64,000 nt of DNA from Sandaracinaceae bacterium (GTDB taxonomy: Bacteria; Myxococcota_A; Polyangia; Polyangiales; Houyiibacteriaceae): NCBI GenBank assembly GCA_016706685.1, contig JADJJE010000003.1:310001-374000 (forward strand), written 5' to 3'. Below the pieces are notes generated by a model. That model did no database searches, was not told the origin of the DNA, and was given only the letters and a program-made list of their open reading frames with translations. Positions 8,939-18,026 of the stretch are shown piece after piece; positions within the stretch are counted from its first letter, which is position 1; each line of letters opens with the position of its first letter. A program made the translations under genes and the position numbers.

Positions 8939-9426
8939 ATGACCATCAGAACTCACATCGCTCGCTGCTATCCGTGCTCGCCACGCTGGCGTTCGTGCTC
9001 ACCGGTGGGTGCGCGGACGAGCAGCTCTGCCTGCTGCGCGTTCCCCCGCCCACCACGCTCACGCTCACACTCGATCACCAGCTGCCCGTGGCGGACGACA
9101 GCTTCGAGGTGCTCATCAGCAACCCGTACTCGAGCACCTCGTGTGTTGTGGGCGGAGCGTCTGGCACCGCCGTCTGTGATGGCGATGTGGTGGCCAGTGC
9201 CTCGTGGAGCGCCTCCGAGATCGTGGTCACCATGGAGTCGCCGTTCTACGACCGCGACAGGTCGCGCGAGGTTCACCCGCCGGAGAACGTCGAGGTGCTG
9301 GTCTCACACGAAGACGAGGAGGTCGCCAGCCTCACCGTCGATGTGGTAGCTGGCCCGACCCTCGAGCCCAACGGGCGAGGCTGCGGCTCGAAGTGGATGG
9401 CGACGGCGCACGGGCAAGTGCCCTGA
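8939..9426 (+). CDS. Small lipoprotein, unknown function, apparent frameshift in signal peptide
   Basis: The C-terminal frame from about 8968 encodes a lipobox (LAFVLTGGC) and a mature protein of about 140 residues rich in beta-type sequence, which I do not recognise. In that frame there is no sensible start: the first ATG is 8848, giving an Arg-rich non-signal leader. The ATG at 8939, preceded by GGAGGGG, is one base out of frame with the lipobox. The simplest reading is a single-base loss between 8940 and 8965. It stands alone after the carboxylase operon. Confidence 0.5.
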
Positions 9427-9561
9427 GCGAGCGGCGTGGGACGCGGCAGAAGCCGTGCACGTCGTCGTCCGTCATCGAACGCGCGGTGTACGTGACGTAG
9501 AGCAGCGGGAAGAGCGACTTGTCGAACACGATGCGCGCGCTGTCGGCTTCCGATGCGCGCG

Positions 9562-10980
9562 TCAGACGAGCGGCGTGAGCGCGACGAGCACCTCGTCGTA
9601 CACGCCGCCGAAGTCGCCGTTGGACATCAGCACCACCACGTCGCCCGGTTGAGCATGCGCTGCCACGCGAGCGGCCACGGAGCGCACGTCGGGCGTGGCC
9701 TCGGCCGTCTTCCCGGCGCGCACCAGCTCCGCCACGATGGCGTCCACGTCGAGGCGCTGGTCCGCGGGGATCTCGGGGCGGCCCACGGGCGCGATCAGCG
9801 TGACGTCGGCCGGCAGGAACGCAGCGGGGTAGTCGTCCTGGTGCATGCGCCGCGAGGCCGTGGCGCTGCGTGGCTCGAAGGCGGCGATGAGCTTGCCGCG
9901 CGGGTGCAGGCTGCGCAGGCCCTTCAAGGTCTCGCGCACGGCCGTGGGGTGGTGCGCGAAGTCCTCGTAGACGTAGACGCCGCCGGCCACGCCCAGCAGC
10001 TCTTGGCGGCGCTTCACGCCGGCCAGGTGCGGCACAGTCTCGAGAGCGGCTCCCAGCTGCAGGCCCGCGCCCTCCACCGCGGCGATGACTGCGGCCAGCA
10101 CGTTGCGCGCGTTGTGTGCCCCCGACAGCGGCGAGTACACGCGCGCGAGGAACGAGCCGCCACCGAACAGATCGAAGGGCTGCGCGCCTGCCTCCACCGC
10201 GGCGAGCGCGGCCGAGTAGATGGGCGCCACGTCACCGCAGTCGTCACTCGCCAGCGCGTAGAAGCGCACGGGGCAGCGGGCCTGCTTGGCTAGCTCACGC
10301 ACCTCGGGGTCGCCTGCGTAGGCCACCAACAAGCCGTCTTCGGGGATGCGCGCGATCAGCCCCTCGAAGGCGGCGCGATACGACGCGGGGTCTGGATAGA
10401 TGTCCACGTGGTCGTGCTCGACCGAGGTGAGGATCACCACGCGTGGGTTGTACTGCCAGAACTTGGGCGTCTTCTCGAAGTAGGCGCTGTCGTACTCGTC
10501 GCCCTCGATGACGAACGGCGCACCCGGGCTGCCGAGGCGCGCGGCGCGGTCGAAGCCACGCGGCACGCCGCCGATGAGGAAGCCTGGGTCGCGCCCGCCC
10601 GCGTGCAGCAGCTGCGCGAGGATGGCGGTGGTGGTGGTCTTGCCGTGCGTGCCGGCCACCACGTAACCCGGGCGGTCTTGCAGGAAGAGCTGGTTGAGCG
10701 TGCCCGGGAAGGACAGGCAGCGCAGGCCAAGCTCGTGCGCCGCGACGGCCTCGGGGTTGTCCTTGCGACACACGTTGCCCACCACCACCAGGTCGGGCGC
10801 GGGGTCCAGGTTGGCCGCGTCCCAGCCCGGCAGCGTGCGGACGCCCCACGCATGTAGCGCGGGCCCCATGGGCGGGTAGAAGGCACGGTCGGACCCGGAG
10901 ACGTCGTGCCCTGCGTCACGCAGCAGCCCCGCGAGCGCGCCCATGCCCGTGCCGCAGACCCCGATGAGGTGGATGTGCAT
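9562..10980 (-). CDS. mpl: UDP-N-acetylmuramate:L-alanyl-gamma-D-glutamyl-meso-diaminopimelate ligase
   Basis: A 472-residue Mur-ligase family enzyme that recycles murein tripeptide by joining it to UDP-MurNAc with ATP in the cytosol. The N-terminus MHIHLIGVCGTGMGALAGLL is the Rossmann-type UDP-binding motif. AGTHGKTTTTAILAQLL is the ATP P-loop, followed by EGDEYDSAYFEKTPKF, the Mpl-typical EGDEYD motif, and YEDFAHHPTAV. The family start is the ATG at 10980; eleven upstream codons are ignored. The gene is transcribed towards the carboxylase block. The hexamer-periodic array at 11041-11128 lies immediately upstream of its start. Confidence 0.93.
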   Translation of the reverse strand: MHIHLIGVCGTGMGALAGLLRDAGHDVSGSDRAFYPPMGPALHAWGVRTLPGWDAANLDPAPDLVVVGNVCRKDNPEAVAAHELGLRCLSFPGTLNQLFLQDRPGYVVAGTHGKTTTTAILAQLLHAGGRDPGFLIGGVPRGFDRAARLGSPGAPFVIEGDEYDSAYFEKTPKFWQYNPRVVILTSVEHDHVDIYPDPASYRAAFEGLIARIPEDGLLVAYAGDPEVRELAKQARCPVRFYALASDDCGDVAPIYSAALAAVEAGAQPFDLFGGGSFLARVYSPLSGAHNARNVLAAVIAAVEGAGLQLGAALETVPHLAGVKRRQELLGVAGGVYVYEDFAHHPTAVRETLKGLRSLHPRGKLIAAFEPRSATASRRMHQDDYPAAFLPADVTLIAPVGRPEIPADQRLDVDAIVAELVRAGKTAEATPDVRSVAARVAAHAQPGDVVVLMSNGDFGGVYDEVLVALTPLV

Positions 10981-11040
10981 TGGCCGCAGCCTAGCGATTT
11001 GCGGTGACCACACAACTTACCGGGCCCCGAACGGCCGCAG

Positions 11041-11128
11041 GTCCACGGCCACCTCGACGTACGTGGACGTGATCGTGGACGTGAACGAGCAGGAGCACGA
11101 GCACGTCCACGTTCACGTCCGTTGCCGT
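11041..11128. repeat. Hexamer-periodic array with internal inverted symmetry upstream of mpl
   Basis: From 11063 the sequence runs in six-base units: GTGGAC, GTGATC, GTGGAC, GTGAAC, GAGCAG, GAGCAC, GAGCAC, GTCCAC, GTTCAC, GTCCGT. The right half is the reverse complement of the left: 11077-11087 pairs perfectly with 11110-11120 around 22 nt, and 11074-11083 can alternatively pair with 11102-11111. It lies between the TauE stop and the mpl start. It has the same period and symmetry plan as the 3.7-4.2 kb arrays but a different unit sequence. Confidence 0.75.
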
Positions 11129-11147
11129 TGACGGAAACGTCTTGGGC

Positions 11148-11927
11148 TCAGCCGCCCCAGAGCTCCTGGGCGGCCACCCCCAGGCAGGCCAGCACCACCA
11201 ACACGGCGACCAGGCGCTTGAGCTTCTTCGGGTCGGCCTTCACCGCGTACTTGACGCCCAGCACCGAGCCCACCGAAGTGGCCACGGCCAGCACCAGCGC
11301 GGGCGCCCAGGCGATCTGCCCACGCGCGAGGAACACCACCAGCGAAGCGACGCCAGAAACCAGGGTGCACAGCATCTTCAGCGCGTTGGCGCGCACCAAG
11401 TCGTAGTGCAGCGTGCCGGCCAGCACCATGAGCAGCACGAAGCCCACGCCGCCGTGCACGAAGCCACCGTAGAGGCCCGCAGCGAAGAGCCCGAGCATGG
11501 CGCGCGGGTGGTCGGTGGCGCGCTTGGGCGTGGCTCCCTCGGGCGCGATGGCCGTCGGCCGCACCACCATCAGCACGGCGATGCCGACCATGGTCAGCAA
11601 GAGCACCGGCGTCAGGAGCTCCACTGGGAAGTACGACGCCACGAGCGCGCCGATGACGTTCCCGAGCAGCGTCGGCGGCCCGATGTCCCGGATGGCAGCC
11701 AGGTCCAGCTTGCCTTCGCGGTGGTAGTGGTACGAGCCCGTCGCCGCCTGCGCGAAGATGGACACTCGGTTGCTGGCGTTCGCCACGTCGGCGGGCAGCC
11801 CCAAAAGCATGAGCGCAGGCAGGGTCAGCAGGCTGCCGCCTCCTGCCACGGTGTTGATGAAGCCGGCCACGAGGCCTGCCAGCATCATCAGGGCCAAGAG
11901 GCCCACGTCGTAGGAAGCCCAGGTCAT
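11148..11927 (-). CDS. TauE/SafE-family membrane transporter (sulfite/anion exporter-like)
   Basis: A 259-residue inner-membrane protein with about eight hydrophobic segments. The two halves carry the family repeats: GLVAGFINTVAGGGSLLTLP near the N-terminus and GLYGGFVHGGVGFVLLM in the second half. Members export sulfite or organosulfur anions, or act on unknown substrates; nothing nearby narrows it. The start at 11927 is the only ATG placed before the first membrane segment. The stop is followed by the hexamer-periodic array and mpl on the same strand. Confidence 0.85.
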   Translation of the reverse strand: MTWASYDVGLLALMMLAGLVAGFINTVAGGGSLLTLPALMLLGLPADVANASNRVSIFAQAATGSYHYHREGKLDLAAIRDIGPPTLLGNVIGALVASYFPVELLTPVLLLTMVGIAVLMVVRPTAIAPEGATPKRATDHPRAMLGLFAAGLYGGFVHGGVGFVLLMVLAGTLHYDLVRANALKMLCTLVSGVASLVVFLARGQIAWAPALVLAVATSVGSVLGVKYAVKADPKKLKRLVAVLVVLACLGVAAQELWGG

Positions 11928-12004
11928 TGGGGGGTGGTCGGGGGGTCGCGCCAGAATGCTACGGCCGCTGGCACTTTCTGCGCCTCGCGTCTATATGCCG
12001 GGAC

Positions 12005-13054
12005 ATGCGCAGCCCCAAGCACTTCTTCGCCCCGCTCGCCATTGGTGCCCCCGCTCCCCTCCGCGAGGTGCCCTTCAAGCCGTCGCGGATGATCCACTTC
12101 TTCGACCCCAGCAACGCCAAGATGGCGGAGAAGGTGCCGGACATCGCCAAGCAGACCGACGTGCTGCTGGGCAACCTAGAGGACGCCATCGCGTCCGACA
12201 AGAAGCTGGCCGCACGCGAGGGCTTCATCAAGATCGCCGCCGCGACCGACTTCGGCGACTGCCAGCTGTGGACCCGCGTGAACAGCCTGGACAGCCCGTG
12301 GTTCCTGGACGACGTCACCGAGATCGTCACCAAGGTGGGCAACAAGCTCGACGTGCTGATGGTGCCCAAGGTCGAGGGCGCCTGGGACATCCACTACGTG
12401 GACCGCTTGCTGGCCCAGCTGGAGGCGCGTGCCGGGCTCACGAAGCCCATCCTGGTGCACGCCATCCTCGAGACCGCGCTGGGTGTGGCCAACGTGGAAG
12501 AGATCGCCAGCGCCAGCCCGCGCATGCAGGGGCTCAGCCTGGGGCCGGCAGACCTCGCCGCCTCGCGCCGCATGAAGACCACCCGCGTGGGCGGTGGGCA
12601 CCCGGGCTACCTGGTGCGGGCCGATCCCGACGCCGCCAACCCGGAGGCGCCGCGTACCACCGCGCAGCAGGACCTCTGGCACTACACGCTGGCCCGCATG
12701 GTGGATGCCTGCGCGTCCAACGGCATCCTCCCGTACTACGGGCCGTTCGGTGACATCAAGGACGTGGTCGCCTGCGAGGACCAGTTCCGCAACGCGTTCC
12801 TGCTGGGCTGTGTGGGCGCGTGGTCGCTGCACCCCGTGCAGATCGGCATCGCCAAGAAGGTGTTCTCGCCGCCCGTGGACGAGGTGCTGTGGGCCAAGAA
12901 GGTCATCTCCGAGATGGGCGACGGCACCGGCGCGGTCATGATCGACGGCAAGATGCAGGACGACGCCACCGTGAAGCAGTGCAAGGTCATGGTGGACCTC
13001 GCCAAGATGCTGGCCGAGAAGGACGCCGACCTGCGCACCGCCTACGGCTTCTGA
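12005..13054 (+). CDS. Malyl-CoA/beta-methylmalyl-CoA lyase-like protein (HpcH/HpaI-CitE superfamily)
   Basis: A 349-residue TIM-barrel enzyme expected to cleave or form malyl-CoA-type esters (glyoxylate plus acyl-CoA) with Mg2+. Family landmarks are GNLEDAIASDK, the active-site arginine in LWTRVNSLDSPW, VPKVEGAWDIHYVDRL, the metal-binding Glu in ILETALGVANVEEIA and the Asp in GLSLGPADLAASR. The length agrees with Mcl1-type lyases. I use the ATG at 12005; the longer frame start adds 26 residues of low quality. A CitE-like paralogue follows 36 nt downstream, so the two probably form an operon. Together with the carboxylase and hydratase genes upstream this suggests C4-C5 dicarboxyl-CoA metabolism, which is inference. 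Confidence 0.8.
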   Translation: MRSPKHFFAPLAIGAPAPLREVPFKPSRMIHFFDPSNAKMAEKVPDIAKQTDVLLGNLEDAIASDKKLAAREGFIKIAAATDFGDCQLWTRVNSLDSPWFLDDVTEIVTKVGNKLDVLMVPKVEGAWDIHYVDRLLAQLEARAGLTKPILVHAILETALGVANVEEIASASPRMQGLSLGPADLAASRRMKTTRVGGGHPGYLVRADPDAANPEAPRTTAQQDLWHYTLARMVDACASNGILPYYGPFGDIKDVVACEDQFRNAFLLGCVGAWSLHPVQIGIAKKVFSPPVDEVLWAKKVISEMGDGTGAVMIDGKMQDDATVKQCKVMVDLAKMLAEKDADLRTAYGF

Positions 13055-13090
13055 TTTCCGCTCACCCCCGCACACAGGAGACCCCGAGAC

Positions 13091-13969
13091 ATGGCCGCTT
13101 CCGCAAGACCCCGTCGCTCCGTGCTCTACATGCCGGGCAGCAACGCGCGCGCGCTCGACAAGGCGCGCTCCCTCCCCGCTGACGGGCTCATCCTGGACCT
13201 CGAAGACGCGGTGGCACCGGACGCGAAGGCCACGGGCCGCCAGCAGATCGTGGAGCACGTGCGCGCCGGGGGCTATGGCCGCCGCGAGCTGATCCTGCGC
13301 GTGAACGCCCTGAACTCGCCGTGGGGCTTCGAGGACCTGGTGGCCGCGGCCACTTCCGGTGTGGACGCCGTGCTGCTGCCCAAGATCGAGAGCGCGGACG
13401 CCGTGCGTCAGGCCGAGCAGGTGCTGGTGGCCCACGGGGCGCCGGACAGCCTGGCCATCTGGACCATGATGGAGACGCCGCGCGGCATGCTGCGCGCGGA
13501 GGAGATCGCGGACAGCACGCCGCGCATGGCGGCGTTCGTCATGGGCACCAGCGACCTCGCGAAGGACCTGCACTGCGCGCACACGCCCATGCGTCTGCCC
13601 ATGATCACGTCGCTCGGGCTGTGCATGCTGGCGGGCCGCGCGGCCGGGCTGGCGGTGCTGGACGGCGTGTACCTGGACCTGAACGACGACGAGGGCTTCG
13701 CCGCCAGCTGTCGTCAGGGCGCCGAGCTCGGCTTCGACGGGAAGACGCTGATCCACCCGAAGACGGTGGGCGCCGCCAACGAGGCCTTCGCGCCGAGCGC
13801 CGCGGAGATCGCCTGGAGCCGCAAGATCATCGCGGCGCACGCGGAGGCCGAGGCCGCTGGCAAGGGCGTGCTCTTGGTGGACGGCAAGCTCATCGAGAAC
13901 TTGCACGTGGCCAACGCGCGCCGGCTGGTGGCGTTGAGCGAGGCCATCGAGGCGCTGGCCGCGGGCTGA
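13091..13969 (+). CDS. CitE-like lyase/(3S)-malyl-CoA thioesterase-type protein
   Basis: A 292-residue member of the same superfamily as the upstream gene but of the shorter CitE/CLYBL/Mcl2 type. It shows SVLYMPGSNARALDKA, ILDLEDAVAPD, the catalytic Arg in LILRVNALNSPWG, LPKIESAD, MMETPRGML and MGTSDLAKDL. Members include citrate lyase beta, L-malyl-CoA lyases and the malyl-CoA thioesterase of the ethylmalonyl-CoA pathway. Pairing with an Mcl1-like gene makes the lyase-plus-thioesterase combination attractive but unproven. An AGGAG lies about 12 nt before the ATG. The gene converges on the lipoprotein at 13995. Confidence 0.8.
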   Translation: MAASARPRRSVLYMPGSNARALDKARSLPADGLILDLEDAVAPDAKATGRQQIVEHVRAGGYGRRELILRVNALNSPWGFEDLVAAATSGVDAVLLPKIESADAVRQAEQVLVAHGAPDSLAIWTMMETPRGMLRAEEIADSTPRMAAFVMGTSDLAKDLHCAHTPMRLPMITSLGLCMLAGRAAGLAVLDGVYLDLNDDEGFAASCRQGAELGFDGKTLIHPKTVGAANEAFAPSAAEIAWSRKIIAAHAEAEAAGKGVLLVDGKLIENLHVANARRLVALSEAIEALAAG

Positions 13970-13994
13970 GCGGCAGGTCGTTGGGGACGGCGGC

Positions 13995-14558
13995 TCAGTC
14001 CAGCCGCTCGTGGTACTCGGCCAGGTCGTCTGCGGTGGGCGCGCTCGGACGCGCCGTGGGAGCGTCCGTCAGGCGAATGATGAGCGAGCTGCGCTGGCTG
14101 CCGCGCTCTGTGACGATCACATCCATGTGGTAGGCCGTGCCGGAGGGCCGCAGCGCGATGGCGTTGATGAAGCTGGCGCCAGTGCCATGCGGCTCCACCT
14201 GGCCCGTGAGGAGCCGGGGCCCGAAGTACTGGACCAGCTTCACCGCGGGGACGGGCACCTCGAAGATGTGCCGGTTGTTGCCGCTCTGCTCGTTCTCGAG
14301 ACCACGCGGCAGGGTGAGCCCAGCCAAGACCCGCTCGGACGGAAGCAGCTTGCCGTCGGCGTCCAACAGCGCATCACGCGCGGCGGGCGTGGGCGCGGGG
14401 CGAGGAACGACCTCGTCTTCCGGGACGGCCTCGGTGGATCCCGCGTCGTTGCCACTACAGCCCAGGATTGCGAGCGCGACCCCCATGACCCCGAGCGAGA
14501 GCGGGGTCAGGAGGGCGAGGAGGGATAGGACGCGAGGGAGAACGCGCGGACGGGGCAT
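13995..14558 (-). CDS. Predicted lipoprotein of unknown function at the end of the pilus operon
   Basis: 187 residues. A long hydrophobic leader ends in AILGC with Cys34 as the likely lipidated residue, followed by a Glu/Pro-rich linker and a compact C-terminal domain (VPAVKLVQYFGPRLLTGQVE, then GTAYHMDVIVTERG). I do not recognise the domain. It lies 27 nt after pilY1 on the same strand, so it could be co-transcribed with the minor-pilin genes and act in pilus or envelope assembly; that is only context. Confidence 0.7.
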   Translation of the reverse strand: MPRPRVLPRVLSLLALLTPLSLGVMGVALAILGCSGNDAGSTEAVPEDEVVPRPAPTPAARDALLDADGKLLPSERVLAGLTLPRGLENEQSGNNRHIFEVPVPAVKLVQYFGPRLLTGQVEPHGTGASFINAIALRPSGTAYHMDVIVTERGSQRSSLIIRLTDAPTARPSAPTADDLAEYHERLD

Positions 14559-14585
14559 GGCAGGGATGGTAGCGCGCAGCCCGCG

Positions 14586-17500
14586 TCACTCCACGCGGCG
14601 AACCGCGCCCACGGTCTGCACCTGGATGGGAGGGGTGGTGACGCTAAGCCCGATGGTGGCCACGGCGCCACCACCGGCGCCCGTTCCCTGGCCCGAGATC
14701 TGCGCCACCAGCTCGAACTGCGCAGGCGCCGCGTCGGTCACATGGTGACGGGCCTGCGGGTTCCCCAAGTAGGGGTCGGTCTCACCGGGCGGCTCATCGG
14801 AGGAGTTGCAGCGCGGACGCGCGGCGATGCCGACGCCCATGAGCAGGCCGTTTTGGAGGCTCTCGAAGCCCGAGATGGTGTGGTCGAACGCCACCATTTC
14901 CGTATCGTCGATCGTGGGATGCGGAAGGCGCGCTACCGGCTCGTGGAGGTTGCTACCCACGTGCTCGACATAGTCCACGCCCCAGAGGCGGCTGTAGCCG
15001 AAAGAGCACGCGTTGTTGGCCTCGACGTCGGTCACGAACGTGCCGAAGTAGACAACGCCGTTGAAGAGCTCGAGCGGTCCGGTGACCTGCTCGCCGGGGC
15101 GCAGCGAGTTCAGGGAGTTGGCGGGACCATTCAAGATGTCCCAGTTGACGGTCATGTCCACGCCCGTGAACGTGAACAAGGTGGTGTTCACGTTGATGGT
15201 CTCCGTGAGCGACACCACGCGGTTCATGGCCGTTCCGTCCTCGAGCATGTCCGCGTCGCCGCTCGCCTGGATGATGACCACGCGGCCGTCATCGAGAGTG
15301 GAGAGCAGGGGCGGGTTGTAGGCAGGCTGCCCAGCGTCCGCCGGCAGGTCGTGGAACATGTCCCAGATGGCCTGATAGTCCCAGTCGTCCGGGTCTTTGG
15401 ACGAGAGGTCGAGGCGCCACAGGATACCGTCGTGGTCGTTGAAGTACGCGGCCTGCGCGTCCGAACCCACGCTGCCCGGGAAGACCGACACGCCGCCGGT
15501 GAGCGGCGAGGGGAAGTCGTCGAAGTGGCGAATGAGCTTGCCCGTGAGGATGTCCACCACGAAGAGCGCCCTACCCTGGGTGCCCCAGTTGCGGCGGCTG
15601 CCACGCGGCGCAATGCCGCTGACGGTCTCCGGAATGTGGCGGCTGTCACTTGGGCTGTTGACGCCCGCGAGCTCCGCCCCCCCCCAGCCACCGGGGAGGA
15701 TGGCCACGGTGCGCTGGTGGATGCCGCCTGTCGCGAACTCCACGTTGACCTGCGCCATGCGCGGCTGACCGTAGGTCTGGCCCAGCTGCGGGTGGGTGTA
15801 CTGCCACAGGAACTTGGGCTCGAACGGGTCCGTGATGTCGAGCGCGAAGTAGCCGCGCGCGCCCTGCCGGAAGCCCATGACCAGCACGGTGCGCCAGTCG
15901 GCGGCGGAGCCCGTACCCGTGCGGGCCGTGATCACGTCTTGAATCACGGGCGTCCCGTCCAGCATCCACTGATGGCTGGTCATGGTGTCCTCCAACTCAT
16001 CCAGCAGGATGGGTGGGATGAAGCCCCAGATCTCGTGCCCAGCGGTGTAGGTCGTGGTGGCCCCGCCCGAATCGTGGTCGTAGTCGTCCGCCAGGAACGC
16101 GTGCAGGATGCCGTCGTTGGTGCCCACGTAGACCACGCGCGGGCGGTCACCGATGAGCTGGCGGAACTCGTTGAACGTCTCGTCCGAACGGTCGGCGCCG
16201 GGCGGCCCGATGATGACGGGCGACGAGTGGTAGATGGAGCCCATGCGCTTGTCCCCACGCTCGGTCGATGCGTCGCCGTGGGTCCACGCCACGATGGCGT
16301 CGCGACGCGCGTTGTCGCCCGTCACCAGTCCGAGGTACTCCGCAGCGATGCTGGAGGCGTCGAACGGCGTCAAATCCGTGCTCACGGACACGGCAGGCGT
16401 GCCGAGCGCGGGTGGGTTGAGGGGGGAGGTTGGCGTGGGTGCCGCGAGGTGGCCATTGATGTCGGCCGCATCGGGCGGGAGGGCGGTGAGGAGCTGCCGT
16501 GTGCCTTGCGTGTTGAGCAGCTCGTGGAAACGGTCGGTGGCGTCGATGTCCCGAGCCACGACGGTCGTTCCGTTGCACTCGTAGCGCCGACGCTCGAGCA
16601 CGCCCTGCCACGGCTCGTAGCCGAGGGCGATGGTGGAGAACGATGGGTTGAAGCCCGTCTGGAACTGGTGCTGGCCCCCGCCGCCAGCCCCGGCAGCAGA
16701 GAAGGCAGGGACGGTGCGGGTGGTGGTACCTGGCGCCGTCTGGCGGAGGATCTCTTCGAAGTCGACGCGGAGGTCGGACGCATTCGCGGGAAACCGCGCG
16801 CAGTCGCCGCCGCCCAGCGGGCACGTCTCGCCTGCGGTGGCGATCGCGTTGAGCGTGGTGCGCGCCGGCGCGTCGGCGGCGCGGATGTTCATGCCGATGA
16901 CGTAGAGACCATCGAGCGGACCATCCGGGTCGGTGAGCCGCGCCGCCGTGTTCTCGGGAGTGTCGTACGGGCAGTTCTCGACGCCGCCGCTCACCACGCC
17001 GCCCGACTCGGTTCCACCGTCGTGCTCGCAGTAGTAGGGGTGGCCTCGGAAGTCCATGTTCGGGCGACCGTCGGTGAGCAAGATGGCGAACCGCTGACGG
17101 CACTCACGGTAGGGGTCGCCCGTGGTGCCATTGGACGGCCGCACGTCCTCGTGGTGGTCGAAGTAGTACTCGACGTCCTCGAGCATGGCGGCGACGGGCG
17201 TCGCGCCGTGCGGGCGGAGCTCGCGCGTCATCAGCGTGGACTGGATGCTGGCGTTGATGGCTGTGTGGTCGTCGCTCGGCACGTCCGGGTCGGTGCTCTC
17301 GAAGCCCACCGAGACGAGCCGACCCGAGGCCGCCGTCTCACTGCGCGCGCCGCTGTTCACGCGCCGGTCGTTGTTGTCGGGGCAGCCGAAGTAGTGGAAC
17401 CCGCGGCTCTCCGCGTAGGAGAACGCGCCGCGCACGCCGTCCGAGAGTGTCTCGTTGAAAGACGCGTGGGGGATGAGCGCCCCGAACGGTGTGTAGGTCG

Positions 17501-18008
17501 GGTGGGCATCGAACGTCATGAGGCCGAACTTCACGCGGTCGACGTAGGTGTCGAGGATGCCGTTGTCCGCCTGCGGCGTGCCGTATGGATGCACGGCGTG
17601 GGAGAGGTAGTAATCCTCGTCGTACTGGCCGGTGTAGACCGTGCCGCTCGGGCCCGTCCCACGCCGGGTGGGATCCGTGACGCACGAGTACGACTGCCAC
17701 TGACCCGTGAGCACCTCGAGCACGTTCGCCCAGCGGTTGCGGGCCGGGACGGCGTCGCTGCAGTCGGTCATGCACTCGCGGCACGTTAGCGTGGTGCACT
17801 CGCAGTCGCCCACGTACTCCATCGACCCAGAGGAATCGATCAAGAGCATGACGGCCGGCCGAATCTCGCGGATGTCGGGCTGCGCGGCTGCGGGGGACAC
17901 CCCAGGCATCAGGCTCGCAAGGAGCAGCGCGAAGGGCACCCACGCAAAGCCCAGGGCGCGGTGGCGGCGTGAGCGAGCGGTCAGACTGTGCGGGTTCGGA
18001 TCAGGCAT
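14586..18008 (-). CDS. pilY1: PilY1-like type IV pilus tip/assembly protein with von Willebrand A domain
   Basis: 1140 residues with a signal peptide (cleavage near residue 42, SPAAAQ). A VWA-type domain begins at VMLLIDSSGSM with a MIDAS (Asp58, Ser60, Ser62). It is rich in Cys, with CECTTLTCRECMTDC just after it. The C-terminal half is the PilY1 beta-propeller, with the characteristic VVYVGTNDGILHAF and later VFFPGSV-type and FNDHDGILWRLDL strands. PilY1 sits at the tip of type IV pili, primes pilus assembly with the minor pilins and is linked to adhesion and surface sensing. Its place after fimT-pilV-pilW-pilX is the classic order. The ATG at 18008 lies 18 nt after the pilX stop. Confidence 0.9.
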   Translation of the reverse strand: MPDPNPHSLTARSRRHRALGFAWVPFALLLASLMPGVSPAAAQPDIREIRPAVMLLIDSSGSMEYVGDCECTTLTCRECMTDCSDAVPARNRWANVLEVLTGQWQSYSCVTDPTRRGTGPSGTVYTGQYDEDYYLSHAVHPYGTPQADNGILDTYVDRVKFGLMTFDAHPTYTPFGALIPHASFNETLSDGVRGAFSYAESRGFHYFGCPDNNDRRVNSGARSETAASGRLVSVGFESTDPDVPSDDHTAINASIQSTLMTRELRPHGATPVAAMLEDVEYYFDHHEDVRPSNGTTGDPYRECRQRFAILLTDGRPNMDFRGHPYYCEHDGGTESGGVVSGGVENCPYDTPENTAARLTDPDGPLDGLYVIGMNIRAADAPARTTLNAIATAGETCPLGGGDCARFPANASDLRVDFEEILRQTAPGTTTRTVPAFSAAGAGGGGQHQFQTGFNPSFSTIALGYEPWQGVLERRRYECNGTTVVARDIDATDRFHELLNTQGTRQLLTALPPDAADINGHLAAPTPTSPLNPPALGTPAVSVSTDLTPFDASSIAAEYLGLVTGDNARRDAIVAWTHGDASTERGDKRMGSIYHSSPVIIGPPGADRSDETFNEFRQLIGDRPRVVYVGTNDGILHAFLADDYDHDSGGATTTYTAGHEIWGFIPPILLDELEDTMTSHQWMLDGTPVIQDVITARTGTGSAADWRTVLVMGFRQGARGYFALDITDPFEPKFLWQYTHPQLGQTYGQPRMAQVNVEFATGGIHQRTVAILPGGWGGAELAGVNSPSDSRHIPETVSGIAPRGSRRNWGTQGRALFVVDILTGKLIRHFDDFPSPLTGGVSVFPGSVGSDAQAAYFNDHDGILWRLDLSSKDPDDWDYQAIWDMFHDLPADAGQPAYNPPLLSTLDDGRVVIIQASGDADMLEDGTAMNRVVSLTETINVNTTLFTFTGVDMTVNWDILNGPANSLNSLRPGEQVTGPLELFNGVVYFGTFVTDVEANNACSFGYSRLWGVDYVEHVGSNLHEPVARLPHPTIDDTEMVAFDHTISGFESLQNGLLMGVGIAARPRCNSSDEPPGETDPYLGNPQARHHVTDAAPAQFELVAQISGQGTGAGGGAVATIGLSVTTPPIQVQTVGAVRRVE

Positions 18009-18026
18009 ATTGGCTCCCTGGCCGCC

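Noticed and set aside
5984..8956. Long minus-strand frame opposite the biotin carboxylase
   Set aside because: Same kind of shadow; no recognisable motif.
14742..17789. Thousand-codon plus-strand frame opposite pilY1
   Set aside because: His/Arg/Val-rich shadow in GC-rich DNA; pilY1 has clear domains.
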